A stretch of DNA of 64,000 nucleotides from Molanna angustata (GCA_963576475.1 OY754972.1:13256811-13320810); one strand, 5' to 3'; positions 1 through 11,328 are shown, numbered from the stretch's first letter. The notes: generated by a model from the sequence alone, not told the origin. Numbers and translations are program-made.

Positions 1-942
1 ATATAAAATCCTGGCATTTTTTCGGTCTTGGACAGCTTTTGAGCAGTCTGCGTCCCACCACGGGGGAAGACGGGATTTTGATTTGAGTGGAGTTTTCAAG
101 GGGATTGAATTTTCAGCTGCGGAACATAATGTATAATGAAATTTACTGTAGCATTCCATAACATTAGTAGGAGATGGCGTGGGGAGCATTGAGGTCTCTT
201 TTTCGAGGGATTCTGAAAAAGCTGCCCAGTTTGCTCGACCCACGTTATATTTGTAAGTAGAAGAGTGGAACGTCTCTTCTAACGCCTTACCAAATGATAT
301 GAAAATAGGGAAGTGATCACTGTTGTGGGGATCTGAGTCTATTGACCAGGATGAGAGTGAGGCCAGATTTGGAGAGCAGATAGATAAATCAACGGCACTA
401 TCATTTTGAAGGGGAGGGCTTATGCGAGTAGGGGAACCGTCATTCAGTATGCAAAGATTCAGGTCATCGAGGGTATTGACTAAGGTTCTGCCCGCTCCGT
501 TTGGAGAGGGAGATCCCCAGTATTGATGATGACAGTTAAAATCGCCTAGTATAAAAATCGATGAAGTAAAGTTAGATATAATGTGTTTAATTTCGAAAAT
601 TATAGAGGAGGAGGGGTGGGGAATATAAACAGAGAAAAAGTTTATATCTCCTATTTTCGCTCCCACCAGATTAAAATTATTAGAACTCAAAGGAAAGGAA
701 ATGGGGGTGAAGGGAATGGAATGTTTAATAAAAAGGGCTGTTCCAGCCTTTCCGTCATTTCTGTCGTCTCGGAGAATCGAGTAACCCGGAATTCTGAAAT
801 CAGATCCCGGAAGAAGCCACGTCTCCGAGACGGCAGCAATAGAGGGATTATGCTTATTAAGCAGAAAGAGGAGGTCTATTTTATTTGAAATTGCACTACG
901 GCAATTCCACTGTAGGATCTTCGTTATATCCGGAGGAACCAT
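1..942 (-). CDS. Non-LTR retrotransposon ORF2, N-terminal endonuclease part (cut by window edge)
   Basis: This is the start of a LINE polyprotein. The reading frame is open for 314 codons, from an ATG at 942-940 to the window edge, with no stop or frameshift. It is an apurinic-type (EEP) endonuclease. In order: QWNCRS near the N-terminus, SETWL carrying the catalytic Glu, GDFNCHHQYWGS with the Asp/Asn pair, and SDHFP with the terminal His. It is followed by PWWDADCSKAVQDR, the linker seen before the reverse transcriptase in Jockey/I-group elements. The reverse transcriptase itself lies outside the window. The start overlaps the end of ORF1 by 47 bp in another frame, a normal LINE arrangement. 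The intact frame suggests a fairly recent insertion. It is antisense to, and just upstream of, the visible F-box exons. The exact clade is not resolved. Confidence 0.88.
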   Translation of the reverse strand, partial: MVPPDITKILQWNCRSAISNKIDLLFLLNKHNPSIAAVSETWLLPGSDFRIPGYSILRDDRNDGKAGTALFIKHSIPFTPISFPLSSNNFNLVGAKIGDINFFSVYIPHPSSSIIFEIKHIISNFTSSIFILGDFNCHHQYWGSPSPNGAGRTLVNTLDDLNLCILNDGSPTRISPPLQNDSAVDLSICSPNLASLSSWSIDSDPHNSDHFPIFISFGKALEETFHSSTYKYNVGRANWAAFSESLEKETSMLPTPSPTNVMECYSKFHYTLCSAAENSIPLKTPLKSKSRLPPWWDADCSKAVQDRKNARILY

Positions 943-2401
943 TTGTACAGATGATGGAAGAAAGAAGGGTTAAAGAGTCTGCAACGTTGGACGGTATAGT
1001 GGTGTTATTTTTCAATGTAGAGATGATGAAGTCAAGAATAGTTTTGATCAGGGAAGGAGTTTCTGAAAAGTTAGGGGGTTGTTGTCTGGATAGACCGCAA
1101 CCTGTCGTAGGAGAGGGGAGTTGACCATTGGGGAACCATGAAAGGTCCCTATGGGCTGATTTGTCATAACCAGGAGCTGGGGGGGTCTTTTTCATAATTT
1201 GTTTATACTGTTGTTTCTGCATAAATTTATGAGGAGTCAAAGATGATGGGTCCGGACGAGAGGAAATAGCAGAATGCTCAGAAGAAGAAGGAGCGGTCGT
1301 TGAGATGACTTTTGACGAGAAAGAAGATTTCGGGTGGGGAAAAATTTTGGATGCGTCTTGGAAAGAGATGTTCCTTTCAGCCATAGTATGCTTTATGTTC
1401 TTTTGCCTGGCCAGTTCCGGGCAGCTTTGGCTGACAGCCGTATGCTGTCCTGAGCAGTTCAGGCAAGATGGAATGGTATCTGGGGTGGGGCATGATTCTC
1501 CCATGTGGTCATTACCACATTTGAAGCAGCGTGGAGAGGATTTACATTGTAGTTTGGTATGACCAAACCTGCAGCATTTCCAGCACTGGATGGTAGGGAA
1601 TTCGTATCTTTCTACTTGAAGGGAGGAGTAAGATAGGAAGACTCTATCAGGTAATTTTTGTCCGTCAACAGTTATGACCACTGTCCTGGAGGGCTTCCAG
1701 ATGACGGAACCAGAAGAGGTATCTTTGAAGTTGAGACGTCTACATTTAAGTATTTTTCCGTAACCGTGCGGAGTTTCTATTTCTAGGCAGAGAAGCTCAT
1801 TGGAGAACTCTTCGCTAACAGGAACACCCCTTACTAGTCCCATGCGGGAGCTTTGATGAGTAGGGATATATGAACGATATTTGGGGTGTGAAGCATTAAG
1901 AAAGGCATTGGCAGTAGCTATGGAAATGAATTCCAAGCTGACTCTACTTCTGCCGATGGATTTGCAACTTCCCATAACAATGCCACGGCAAGATGATTTT
2001 TTTAACTCCCTACCAAATTCGATTGGATTGATCTGGTTGGAATCAATGGACGATATGTGGACCACGAAGGGTTTCAGGTCTCCGTCCACATATCGATTCC
2101 GAGTAATTTTTTCTGGAGTTATCTGTGAAGTAAGGGCTGTTGAGACTGAAGTAATGGTAGTTGTAGAAGCAGACTCTTTGGGGAGGGGATTGGGGATGCA
2201 TTCTTCACTGGATGAAAGTGGAATGTTTTTTCGTTTTTTGGCGCTTTTTTTAATGGGGACTGTGACGTATAAACTCGGGGAGGGAGGATGAGCGACAAAT
2301 GTATCTGGGATTGTGATCATGGACCCTTCTGTATCAGAGTCGGTCCCAAATCCATGTTTCGGATCCGGAGGATCCGGAGGGTCTGGTGGTTTTGATGCCA
2401 T
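896..2401 (-). CDS. Non-LTR retrotransposon ORF1 (gag-like, zinc knuckles)
   Basis: 501-aa ORF1 of the same LINE, encoding the nucleic-acid-binding partner that coats the element RNA. The N-terminal third is Ser/Pro/Thr-rich and low in complexity (including a PPDPPDPPDP run) with a basic KKSAKKRK stretch. From about residue 273 there are three zinc knuckles in a row: CWKCCRFGHTKLQC (CX2CX4HX4C), CFKCGNDHMGESC (CX2CX3HX4C) and a looser CLNCSGQHTAVSQSC. The segment before the knuckles resembles the RRM-like part of Jockey/I-type ORF1 proteins (inferred). The ATG at 2401 is the first of a long open frame and follows a short AT-rich leader. The stop at 896 overlaps ORF2. No frame damage is visible. 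Confidence 0.88.
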   Translation of the reverse strand: MASKPPDPPDPPDPKHGFGTDSDTEGSMITIPDTFVAHPPSPSLYVTVPIKKSAKKRKNIPLSSSEECIPNPLPKESASTTTITSVSTALTSQITPEKITRNRYVDGDLKPFVVHISSIDSNQINPIEFGRELKKSSCRGIVMGSCKSIGRSRVSLEFISIATANAFLNASHPKYRSYIPTHQSSRMGLVRGVPVSEEFSNELLCLEIETPHGYGKILKCRRLNFKDTSSGSVIWKPSRTVVITVDGQKLPDRVFLSYSSLQVERYEFPTIQCWKCCRFGHTKLQCKSSPRCFKCGNDHMGESCPTPDTIPSCLNCSGQHTAVSQSCPELARQKNIKHTMAERNISFQDASKIFPHPKSSFSSKVISTTAPSSSEHSAISSRPDPSSLTPHKFMQKQQYKQIMKKTPPAPGYDKSAHRDLSWFPNGQLPSPTTGCGLSRQQPPNFSETPSLIKTILDFIISTLKNNTTIPSNVADSLTLLSSIICTNGSSGYNEDPTVELP

Positions 2402-2864
2402 TACAAAGGAATAAAATTCAAATTAAAGGAGAAATAATAAGAAAAAAAAAAAAGATATAAACTTACCTTAGGAACAAATACACAAATTTATGCAATAGGT
2501 ACTATTAAATTTAATGAATTGAGATGATTTCCTAAATGAGATAAAGAAAAACCAAAAATACAGATAGAATAAAATGAGAAGAGTTATCTGGCACCGTGGG
2601 TAGAATTAATCTCCGAAGCACACTATTAGAATATAATATATTTAATAACAAGACTTGGAACAACCGTGTCTGCAAAGCTAGCTCAACCCAGCTCAAAGGT
2701 TAACAGTTTACAATATTCTATGACAGAAGCTCACATAATTTTCTTAAAACAAAAGACAATACCCATATTCAAAATCATATTAATCTAAAATTGGAACACA
2801 CAATATTTTTATGTAGGTACCACTATAATTAAATTATGTTTTAGGTACCTACCACTATATTAAG
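2402..2864. other. AT-rich stretch next to the LINE, no gene seen
   Basis: This includes the presumed 5' leader of the LINE (from 2402 upward on the minus strand) and AT-rich sequence with a poly-A run near 2442-2453. I find no exon or repeat that I can name. Confidence 0.5.
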
Positions 2865-2992
2865 TGTTTCCAGTCCAGAGAATTAATATTTGCGTGAGAA
2901 ATGAATTTAAATATATTTCTCCTCTACTGGGAATCAAACCCAGGACGCCCGCACAGAAACCGAAGGGCTTACCAACAGTGCCACGGCGGTCG
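2865..2992 (-). mobile_element. tRNA-derived SINE (family 2), copy 1
   Basis: On the minus strand the head (2992 to about 2925) reads like a tRNA gene, with an A-box-like TGGCACTGTTGGTAAG and a B box GGGTTTGATTCCC. A short body follows. The same head and body recur at 31374-31567. The two copies share the segment that reads gagaaatgaatttaaatat here. The head end (2992) lies directly against the Helitron fragment at 2993. Confidence 0.75.
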
Positions 2993-3146
2993 GCATACAT
3001 ACCTACATGTTTTGTGTAGAAAACAAAATATCTTAAAAAAATTCAATAATTTCGATTTATTGGTTTATAGTTTGGTACTTACTTATTCTTCAACTATACA
3101 TACTATCGCTATCGACAGTTGGATCTCATGTGTTACATGCAACTAG
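2993..3146 (+). mobile_element. Helitron-like element, 3' end only (copy H3)
   Basis: This matches the last 150 bp of the complete copy at 36206-37271. It includes the near-terminal motif ATCGACAGTTGGA, the small hairpin CATGTGTTACATG and the CTAG end followed by T. The 5' part is missing. Confidence 0.75.
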
Positions 3147-3235
3147 TGTGTATGAAAAATTCTCATATTTTTATAGTGTAAAAAATAATTTGGCTTAATA
3201 ACCTTGTTTTTACTTTACAATTTCAAACATAAGTA

Positions 3236-3345
3236 GAAATTGGAAGAAATTGCCACTAGGCAATAAGCCCGCCAGTGTACTAATTATAATTTCAAGAAGA
3301 TTAAATAAAATAAATATATTTTTTTATATTTTTAATGTGTATATA
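3236..3345 (+). repeat. Possible LINE/SINE 3' tail remnant
   Basis: The segment near 3240-3275 reads ggaagaaattgccactaggc followed by aataagcccgcc. This resembles a 3' tail common in insect, especially lepidopteran, RTE-type LINEs and SINEs. The resemblance comes from memory and no second copy is seen here. Confidence 0.3.
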
Positions 3346-3442
3346 CCTACTTGTATATCAACCTACTTATATGATAAAGAGCATTACAAAAATCAGCACA
3401 AAAACTTCAGCCCAAGGCAGAAAAAAATATTTTTTAATTCGC

Positions 3443-3627
3443 GACCAAGTGGGCTCACACCCAAGTGTCCGTCGCGACCAAATGGACTCGCAACCAAGTG
3501 GGCTCGCACCCAAGTGTCCGTCGCACCCAAGTGTCCCGCAGCCAAATGTCCGCCGCAGCCAAGTGTCTCGCAGCCAAGTGTCCCGCACCCAAGTGTCCCG
3601 CAGCCAAGTGGCCACAGCCAAGTGTCC
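3443..3627. repeat. 15-bp GC-rich minisatellite
   Basis: About a dozen imperfect copies of a unit like CGCAGCCAAGTGTCC, with early units variable (gcgaccaaatggact, cgcaaccaagtgggct) and later ones regular. All three forward frames are open across it and give repetitive peptides of the KCPAAKCP or SQVSRSQVS kind. This is expected for a period divisible by three and is not evidence of coding. Confidence 0.85.
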
Positions 3628-3972
3628 TAGACCGGTCAGAGAGTAATATATTCCAGTCATACTCTACGATCCAGAAAATCTTACTATAATTTGTCTTTTA
3701 AATTACCTATTTGTAATTATAATGAGTTGAAGAGGTGACACATGCCTGTAGAGGTTTGTTGAGGAAAGGTAAAAATGACTTAATCCTGTGTATTAAATGT
3801 TTCACATAGAAATATCTATTATTTGTACCAAAATTAACTTAAAATATTTTTCTTTAAAAGTAAATTACTCCTGTGTATTTTAAGTGTAGAGTTATGACTC
3901 TGTGTATCTATATTTTGTTACGTATTTGCATCATAGTATACTATTATGCTTGTTCCATTTGTATTTTTGCAG

Positions 3973-6202
3973 CCCGGTCCTGAAATAGTTCCTAAACTAC
4001 AACAGTTGCCCGAAGAGTGTATAAGAGAGGTACTTCTAAGAATATCTGATCATAAAGACTTGGAGGTGAGTTTGATTATTTATTTTAGTTTTGTTTATCA
4101 CATATTTATGTATTTTATTTATCTCTGTCTATGTTTTTGTGCTCTTTGTTTTACTAAGTAGTGTTTTACTATATAAAACTTCAAATATGGATGCAAGTTG
4201 CAAGAGTAAATTTAATTAACACTCAACTGAACGTATCCATTAACCACTTAACTGCTTTGACCGAATGACACTCGAGCATGGGTTTCGACAAAGTATGGAC
4301 GAGCCTGAGCCTCGCTTGGTAAAAACTTGTTTCAATTTCTTCGCCAGTGCTTTCCCTGAGCAAAATATATTTGTGCATCGTGTTAATGCTTATTGTAGTG
4401 TTTGTATTTGTTTACTGAATTAAGTTGTACTCAGTTCATCACCGTGACTTTTGTAGTAAAATGTATAAAAACTTTAATTTTTTGGGCATCCTTTCTTGCA
4501 AAAATCCACCAGTTAAGTGGTTAATTTAGTGTATCTACTGTTTATGTATTTGGCATTTAAATATGTTTTTATTAATTTAATAGGCTAGTGCTGAAGCCTG
4601 GGGTGTGATGGCATCGGTTTGCTCTGAACAGAGAATCTGGAAGGAATTGGTCATGTTTCACTTCACGCCATCACAAATAGAATGTGCTTTTAACAAATTG
4701 AATATTCAATTGACAGATAAAATTGATTGGAAAACTGTTTATCATTCGTTGAGAAAGTACGTATTATTTGTAATTTTGTAGGTACATATATATTCTTGAC
4801 AAGTTTGAATTTACTGCTCTCATACTCTTCAAATCAGAACATTATTTTTTCATTTACCCAATCTAATACATTTGATTTAATAATCATGTTACACCTTCAA
4901 TAATCCTTTTTTATACCCGCCATTTTGATTGACCATATTAAAATAATTCTTTATGAACATCTGCACGTAACTTTTCCGTTTCGATTGCAAATATATTTTA
5001 ATAACTAAATGTTGATGGTCTCCACGAATGTAAATCTCGGAATATGTAGATTTATAAACAATTTTATGGATATAATGAGCAATTTTATGTTTTAGGTCTT
5101 TCGGTTTGCGTGAAGATGTACAATATGCTGAAACATTATCGCTGTGCCGACACTGTAAATCTCTGTTCTGGAGATCTCTTGGACATCCTTGCATCGCTGA
5201 TGAAGTATGTTACATTTATTTACAGTCGAACCTCAGTGTACCAACTTAAATTACCTTTTAAAAGTATTGTAAATGAATTTGTTTGTGAACCGAAACAGTT
5301 ATTTCCATAAAAATAAATAGAAATGGATTAATCTGTTCATGACAGCCATATTTTTACTATTCTTAACATACATAAAATCTTAAAAAGTACACAAAAGTAT
5401 AATCTTAAGTAAGAAAACAAATATTTAAAAAAAAGATGCGAAAATAAACATCTTTTTCAATTTCTCCTTTGTTTTATAAATATGTTGGTCTGTAATAAAA
5501 ATTATGCCTCCTGAGATGACAAAGTCCAACTATCCTTCCATCTCTTGGGTGGTCTTCAGGGTAGACTGATCAAAAAGGATTTCATTTGAGCTGCTATATA
5601 TACTCAAGTCTATCACTGTCCATTCTGGCTATGTGGTCCCTTCAATGTCTTCTTCTGGATCCACTCCACCAAACGATGTCCTCTAATCCTCATGTTTTTT
5701 ATTTCAACAAAACTTATTTTACAATTTAATAAAATGTTTTATTAAATTGAAACTCCAATTCTATGAAAATATTCCATGAATTTCTATCTCAGAAAAAATT
5801 TATTTGTCTAGTTTCGTCTTGTATTTGTAATGTAAAAATAAGTTAATAAGGATAACTTTATACCTCACTCCATTTTACACACTTTTCAAAGATAGAAAAC
5901 CTATGAATTTCATCCATTTGTTGATCAGTCTCACCCAGATGAAAGAACCCTTACAAGATGAAATATTAAAAGGAATAATAGAATAACTATTAATCTCATT
6001 TTTTTTACCTATAGGTATAATTATGGAGTTCCACATAATGAACACTGTCTCAATTGCTAAAATTAAAAGTTCAATTATTTCTTATGTAACTATGATAATA
6101 TTTCAGTGTCCAGAATATGCTGAACGGGTAAAAGAAGCCGGTGGACCACTTCCTCCTCATCCAGTGCCTCCAGCAGCTTTTCTGAAATTCTTTTCTCTTT
6201 AA
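3973..6202 (+). CDS. FBXO25/32: FBXO25/FBXO32 (atrogin-1)-type F-box protein, last four exons
   Basis: Substrate-receptor subunit of an SCF (Skp1-Cullin1-F-box) ubiquitin ligase. Coding exons are 3973-4065, 4584-4756, 5096-5204 and 6107-6202. All junctions are AG/GT and the phases fit (93, 173, 109, 96 nt; 156 codons plus stop). The F-box is split over the first two exons: LQQLPEECIREVLLRISDHKDLE, then the ASVCSEQRIWKELVMFHF part. The third exon carries the family's Cys/His-rich tail (LSLCRHCKSLFW, GHPCIADE). The fourth ends in PVPPAAFLKFFSL, equivalent to the Ser/Pro-rich end with a Phe-rich terminus known from FBXO25 and FBXO32. These vertebrate proteins are about 355-360 aa with the F-box in the C-terminal half, so roughly 200 N-terminal residues lie upstream of the window or beyond the LINE at 1-2401. 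Invertebrates usually have one gene for the pair, so I do not choose between them. Confidence 0.87.
5505..5705 (-). mobile_element. Decayed LINE reverse-transcriptase tail
   Basis: Read on the minus strand, interrupted frames give an HIARMD-like motif and a following Trp/Arg-rich tail. This recalls the C-terminal part of RTE/Jockey reverse transcriptases (GHIARM...RRP.GRP..RW). It is short, damaged and lies in the last F-box intron. Confidence 0.35.
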
Positions 6203-9200
6203 GATTATTTCCAAAAAAAGTATTTTTATGACAATTGAGGCACTGACATATGAATATTTTTCTATACCTACCTTGTTAGTTAATAAATATATTGTCAGAT
6301 TAAATTATATATTTGAGACTATTGTAGATTATCTAACATAATACATTTATTTTATCATATTAGTTATAAATTTATTATATAATTTAAAGAGCTGTTTGGT
6401 GATACAACAATAAATTATATGAAAAATTTTATCAAATTGTATATATTGAGATAATAATATATTCTCATGCTTTATAATTAGTGCATTTTTCAGAAGCAGA
6501 ATTCACATTCTATTTCATGGTTTTGAAATTATTTATATCAAAACTAGTGATAGCACCTAAAATGATCGCAATTTTTTATGTGAGTCCAGCACTGTAAATC
6601 GAGATAGTATTCATTAGTGATAGTGTATCAATCACTAAATGTTCACTTATTTACAAAATTTGTTGTAGATAAAAATGAACACTTATTGTCAAGTGAACAA
6701 AAATTATATTTCTAAAAAACATTTAAAAATAAGATTTAAATTAAAAATATCCTATTGCTATTTATATTGTTACCTTTCCATACAACAGACAGTAAGGAAT
6801 TGAGCGAGAAATCTGTTTCAGATGTTTCATTAGGTAAAATTACTCAGCATTTTTTTTTATAAATATATGATTTTTAATAAACTAACTTTGAAACAATAAA
6901 TATTATGTACTTAGTGTTTTCTTTTTCTTTTTAGAAAACGAAATAAAATCTCTAGATTGAATATCTTAACTAGCACTTAATTATTGTACATACATATGTA
7001 TGATTTTTCTAAAATAATAATGCTTCTGATACATTTTCAAGAAGTGAATTCCAGAATGTTTAAAATCAGAAACTGGTATTGTTTGGTTATGTATGAAAAT
7101 AAAATGGCAAAAAATAATAAACTATTGATTACCTGTGTTTGTTATAAGTGCCTGCATAATATGAATGTCAAATGAATTATTAAGGTTATAATTTTTTCAG
7201 CCTTGATTACATTCATAGAAACTGTTCTAAAACTTTTCAAACAAATATGCAATCTACGCAATATTTTAATATTTAAACCTAACTTCTATAAGTATTTTGA
7301 TGTTATGTCCTTTTGATTTTTGTCTGAAATATAAAAATATTTTACTTCCATAGGAAGTATTTTTAACTAATTTCTCTTGTTAAAATAAATCATCCTTTTT
7401 TCATTGAGACGACCAGTTTAATGAATATTTTTTATAATCATTATTTTTTTTTAAATATGTATCAAATATGACGTATTTATTGAAAATAACATAATATTAT
7501 TTCTGTGTAATGTAAAAAAAATTCTCAAGTTGGCTGGCAGCACTGGTTAGTTGGGGGATATTGTCATTCGCAAATTTACTCACATTTTTTATAGTATGCA
7601 AGAATGTAAACAATTCTGGGGGGCAAGTCTGGTCCAACCGGTGAAATCAAAACCCTTGTGATTACCCATATCATGGATATAATTATCATATGGAGTTCTA
7701 TAATATCCTAAACATCTAAAGATATTATTGCAGACTTACCCCCCAGATATATTTTATTGTATAATGGTAACATTAATATTATTGTGATTACTTATTTTAA
7801 TTTTAGAACACTCAAATATTTATAAAACAGACTTTATTTGCTAAAATAATTTTGTGTAATTCTCAGAAGTTTTAGTTACTCATTTGAATAGAAGTACAAC
7901 TAGGTTGACAACCAACCTACAACTAGGTTGTTATATCATTAAAACTTTTGACGTCCATCTCCATCTAAATAAAAGTATAAATTCTTGTACAAAGTAACCA
8001 ATTTGCAGATGAATCTTTTTAGAAAAAATTTATATCATTATTTTTCTTATTATATTTTTCACAATATATGTATATTATGATCTGCCTGGTCAATCTATAG
8101 CAGTGTTTCCTAACTGTATTGAAAGAACTGCCCCTTCACCACAGTATTTATTTTTATCTTTCTCTGTGTTTACACAAAGAAATATTATCTCAAATCTCTT
8201 ATTTGGCTTATTTGTAATCATGATTTTGTGATTTTCTCAATATATGCGTTACTGCACTAAAACCCTTTTCTACTAAATGTGAAGATGGATATGCTATGAT
8301 GCATAATTTTTACTTCTTTCCACAGAGTAGGGTATTGATGTTGAAAACAATTTTTACATTTGAAATGCCAATAAAGGTGCACTGGGGCCCCAGTAAAGAA
8401 TCATTAATCTATTGATACCTATGTAAATTTCAATTTTCGTTTGGTGCATTTTTATTATTTTTCTTGCATTTGCAAATGATAAGTTATTGCTAAACATCTA
8501 GAAAGAAGACAAATTGAGGTTATTTTATTTGGTGAGTATGGTCACATGTGTGCACATGCTGCCTCCCTCCACACAGAAAAATTTCTAGAAGTTTGGCGAT
8601 AACTACATCAATAGAAACATTTTTTGTGATTTATGGTAATGTCTTTTACATAGATAATTATTTACTAAAATTAGTTCTAATTCAGTATATATTGTTGTTA
8701 TAATGGTAGCTATATTGTATTTGAGCTAGTTTTGTCTATTGTGATATTTCATTTCTGAATAAAATGAAACATAAAAATATATGTGAGAATAAAATTCCTA
8801 TATATTTCTGAAAACAAGCATTTTTCTTTAATTGTACCTCCAAGTGCCTAAAGCTTTTTTTCCCAAACAAATTCATTCTTTATTTTATTCATTTACTTAT
8901 TTTCACTGTAATTTCATAGTTAATTTGTCATAAGTGTCGTTACTTGGCATGTCTGCATATTTCGTTTTTTGAATTAAAGGTTTTAAACAGAAGCTCTAGC
9001 GCATTCTTACATTACAAAAAACCCTTTTCTTTGGAGGAATGAATAGAATAGAGATGCCCCTAAGTGAAGATTTGCCGACCTGGTGTTTCTTCCTATGATG
9101 TTAGTCACAGTAATGACTCTCAGATAACAAGACAAAAAGTTACAACAGGGATAACTGATCAACTAAAAATAAAACATGGCTACCAAATTCTCGTAAAGAT

Positions 9201-9359
9201 AAAATGGGTGTTTATATCTTGTATGGATATTGAACTAATTGCGGCCCCTCAGCATTTAAAAATGAATCAAATAAAAGTAAATGAGAACCACCATGGCTGA
9301 ATCATACTGTGAAACCAAATTTTGTTGGAAATATTATATTATTTGGTTTATAATAAACA
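6203..9359. other. AT-rich 3' UTR and intergenic DNA
   Basis: Downstream of the F-box stop there are many TA-rich runs and several AATAAA-like polyadenylation candidates (for example around 6280 and 6410). The only structured item I see is the foldback at 7615-7747. The segment around 9125-9165 (aaaagttacaacagggataa) resembles a conserved large-subunit rRNA string, but its surroundings do not. Confidence 0.5.
7615..7747. mobile_element. Short foldback/MITE with 17-bp terminal inverted repeats
   Basis: TCTGGGGGGCAAGTCTG at the left end pairs with CAGACTTACCCCCCAGA at the right end (one mismatch) around about 100 bp of AT-rich interior. The size and shape fit a non-autonomous DNA element. No further copy is visible in the window. 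Confidence 0.6.
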
Positions 9360-10070
9360 GTGAAAACATTTCACAGTCTCATACCCCACTCCATTGGGAA
9401 TGTTATTAGACTTGTCCTGTTCATCCACGGAGCGGCTGCTCTTCAGACAATCCAAGGAACTACTATCAAGTATATTTCTTACCACAGCCCCAGAGACGCC
9501 AACCTTAAAGGTGGAGACACCGCCGAGATCGGCAGGGGGCAAACCCCACCCCTCAATACTCGTGTTGGCTGTAAAACGCTCCATCATCACACGTCCGGCA
9601 CTCATTTTCACCCGGACTCTCCACCACAGAGTCGGAATCGAGGGTTTCCGCACCGGCATGTATATGTCCGGCGCTTTGGTTTAGCCCATGCCCTCCTCAC
9701 TCTTAGTTCCGCGTCGGGCTCAACACCCGCACCGGCAGTGTGATCAAGCCGAACCTTGGCCATGGTTGACGAGTCACCGCCAATCGAAGCAGAAGCGTCC
9801 ATCTTCCTCTTCCAGAGGTATGAATTGAAAGAGGCACCGACCTGTTGCCAAGACTCAGAATGGGGCTGCGGCCACCCCCAACATTACTGACTAGGTCCTA
9901 AGGCCGCGACTTAGCCCCAGAGCATGGCATTATAATGGACATAAAACAATGAAGGGTCGTTTTCTAAGACTGCTTCTTTGACATCGCGAACTACATACTT
10001 ACGCCGATTTTTTCTTATCCCATATCTGCATTGAAATACGGTTTCCCCGCTGAAGGGAGATTGGATCAGC
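9360..10070 (-). other. GC-rich island with overlapping minus-strand ORFs, probably TE-derived
   Basis: GC content rises sharply against the AT-rich flanks. On the minus strand a frame starts MDASASIGGDSSTMAKVRLD at 9802. A second frame (9659-9348) continues through the same region, as if one longer frame were broken by a shift near 9610-9660. I do not recognise the protein. The position, GC content and lack of splice sites suggest the 5' part of a retroelement rather than a host gene. It could also be an old exon cluster. Confidence 0.35.
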
Positions 10071-10215
10071 ATTGTTTATCCTAAAAATATCATTTTTGTT
10101 ATCTTATACCTGACACCAGTTTTTTTTTTATTTTGTACCGAAAATGATTAAGTTTACAATTTTATAAAATAAAGATATACCTACTAACCATATGTTATAA
10201 ATTCCGGATAACATC

Positions 10216-11279
10216 GGTCTTCACACCATTTTTGTAAATCTAACCTACAAAAATTTGGTAAATTGTTTTAATTGCGACTGGCGTGAGCCAGTTGCATTAT
10301 ATTATATTTAAAAAAAATACTAAAATATTATAATAAATGACTAAATTGGTATTTTTACCAAACTTTTGTAGGTTGATGAACCCTCTCTCCGACCACGAGG
10401 AAACATCAAAGCCAATGTGAGGAAGAAAAGGAGACAAATGAAGGTAACACTATGAAATTATAGTAGTACGGCGCATTTATTCAAAATATCAGTCTAGTTG
10501 GTCCATGGCAATTAAATAATAAAAAAAACACAACAACAACAGTGTACAAATAACAAAACAAAACGATAACAATCCAACTCTCAAACACAACTGAGCACGA
10601 AGAGACGCCGACCAGAAGGTGCAGCCCCAGGGTACAGCGACATCCTTTCTCCAGGCATGTCACTGTCTTCCACGTGGTGGCTGAAGTTCCGGCGGGGCAG
10701 GTCCTTCTAGTACTCGGCGTAGTTTCCTCTCCTCTGCCAGACAGTCACCCATGGCTGGCTCTGTGCCAGACGGCAACGCTATGAAGGCGCATCTTGACAG
10801 AGGTGGCAGGCCAGCTGGGAGCCTCACCGGAGGCGAACCGACGCCCCAGACGACACGGAAAACCCCTCGTGGTCCAATCCCTCGTTCCCTGCTGCGGTGG
10901 CCCAACACTGCGCCCTGCCTCCACGCCTCTGCCCTGTTTATGCCCTCATCTTGGCTCCGTAGCACCGGCAGCGTCCATGCGCGTGACGTGTCCTGTCAAA
11001 AGGAGCTCCTGCGTCGTCGAAAATATGGCCGCCATCGGGAGCACATGTCGACCGATGACGGCGTCACACCAAACCGTCCGTCGCCCACCAGAGTTGAACG
11101 CCAAGAGAGTGCGTGCTAGCGTGCTAGCTCACTGCTAGCTGCATGTTTCGTTGCTCGCCCGCAACGAGCGCTAGCTGCTTTCAGAAATGTTGCCGTGGAA
11201 AAAAATAAAAATCATTGTTTTTCGGCATTATTTTTTTCGGGCATAACAAGGTTATGTTTAAAAAAACGGTGTGAAGACT
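10216..11279. mobile_element. MITE with GGTCTTCACACC termini, split by solo LTR A
   Basis: Outer ends GGTCTTCACACCATTTTT and its inverted counterpart (ACGGTGTGAAGACTA) flank inner inverted motifs AACCTACAAAA...TTTTGTAGGTT. An uninterrupted relative lies at 25949-26145. Comparing the two places the LTR insertion exactly at AGGT (10370-10373, repeated at 11249-11252). Confidence 0.75.
10374..11248 (-). mobile_element. Solo LTR, copy A (875 bp)
   Basis: Read on the minus strand it begins TGTTATGCCCG and ends TTCATCA, so it is TG...CA. It is flanked by the 4-bp duplication AGGT, and the empty site is visible in the related MITE at 25949-26145. It has a GC-rich U3-like block (about 10570-11200) and an AATAAA on the minus strand near 10476-10481, followed by about 100 bp to the CA end, as expected for R-U5. 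There is no internal retrotransposon sequence, so it is a solo LTR. The ORFs inside it (10481-10663, 10660-10965, 10751-11119) are therefore LTR sequence. A short deletion relative to copy B breaks the sense frame. Confidence 0.85.
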
Positions 11280-11328
11280 AGGCTATCCTTCCACGAATAG
11301 ATCAAAGATTTTGATAAATACACATACC

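Noticed and set aside
9110..9170. Large-subunit rRNA or mitochondrial insertion
   Set aside because: Only one short string (gttacaacagggataac) matches; flanks do not.
10481..11138. Set of overlapping ORFs suggesting a GC-rich gene
   Set aside because: They lie within solo LTR A, whose TG/CA ends and AGGT duplication explain the block.
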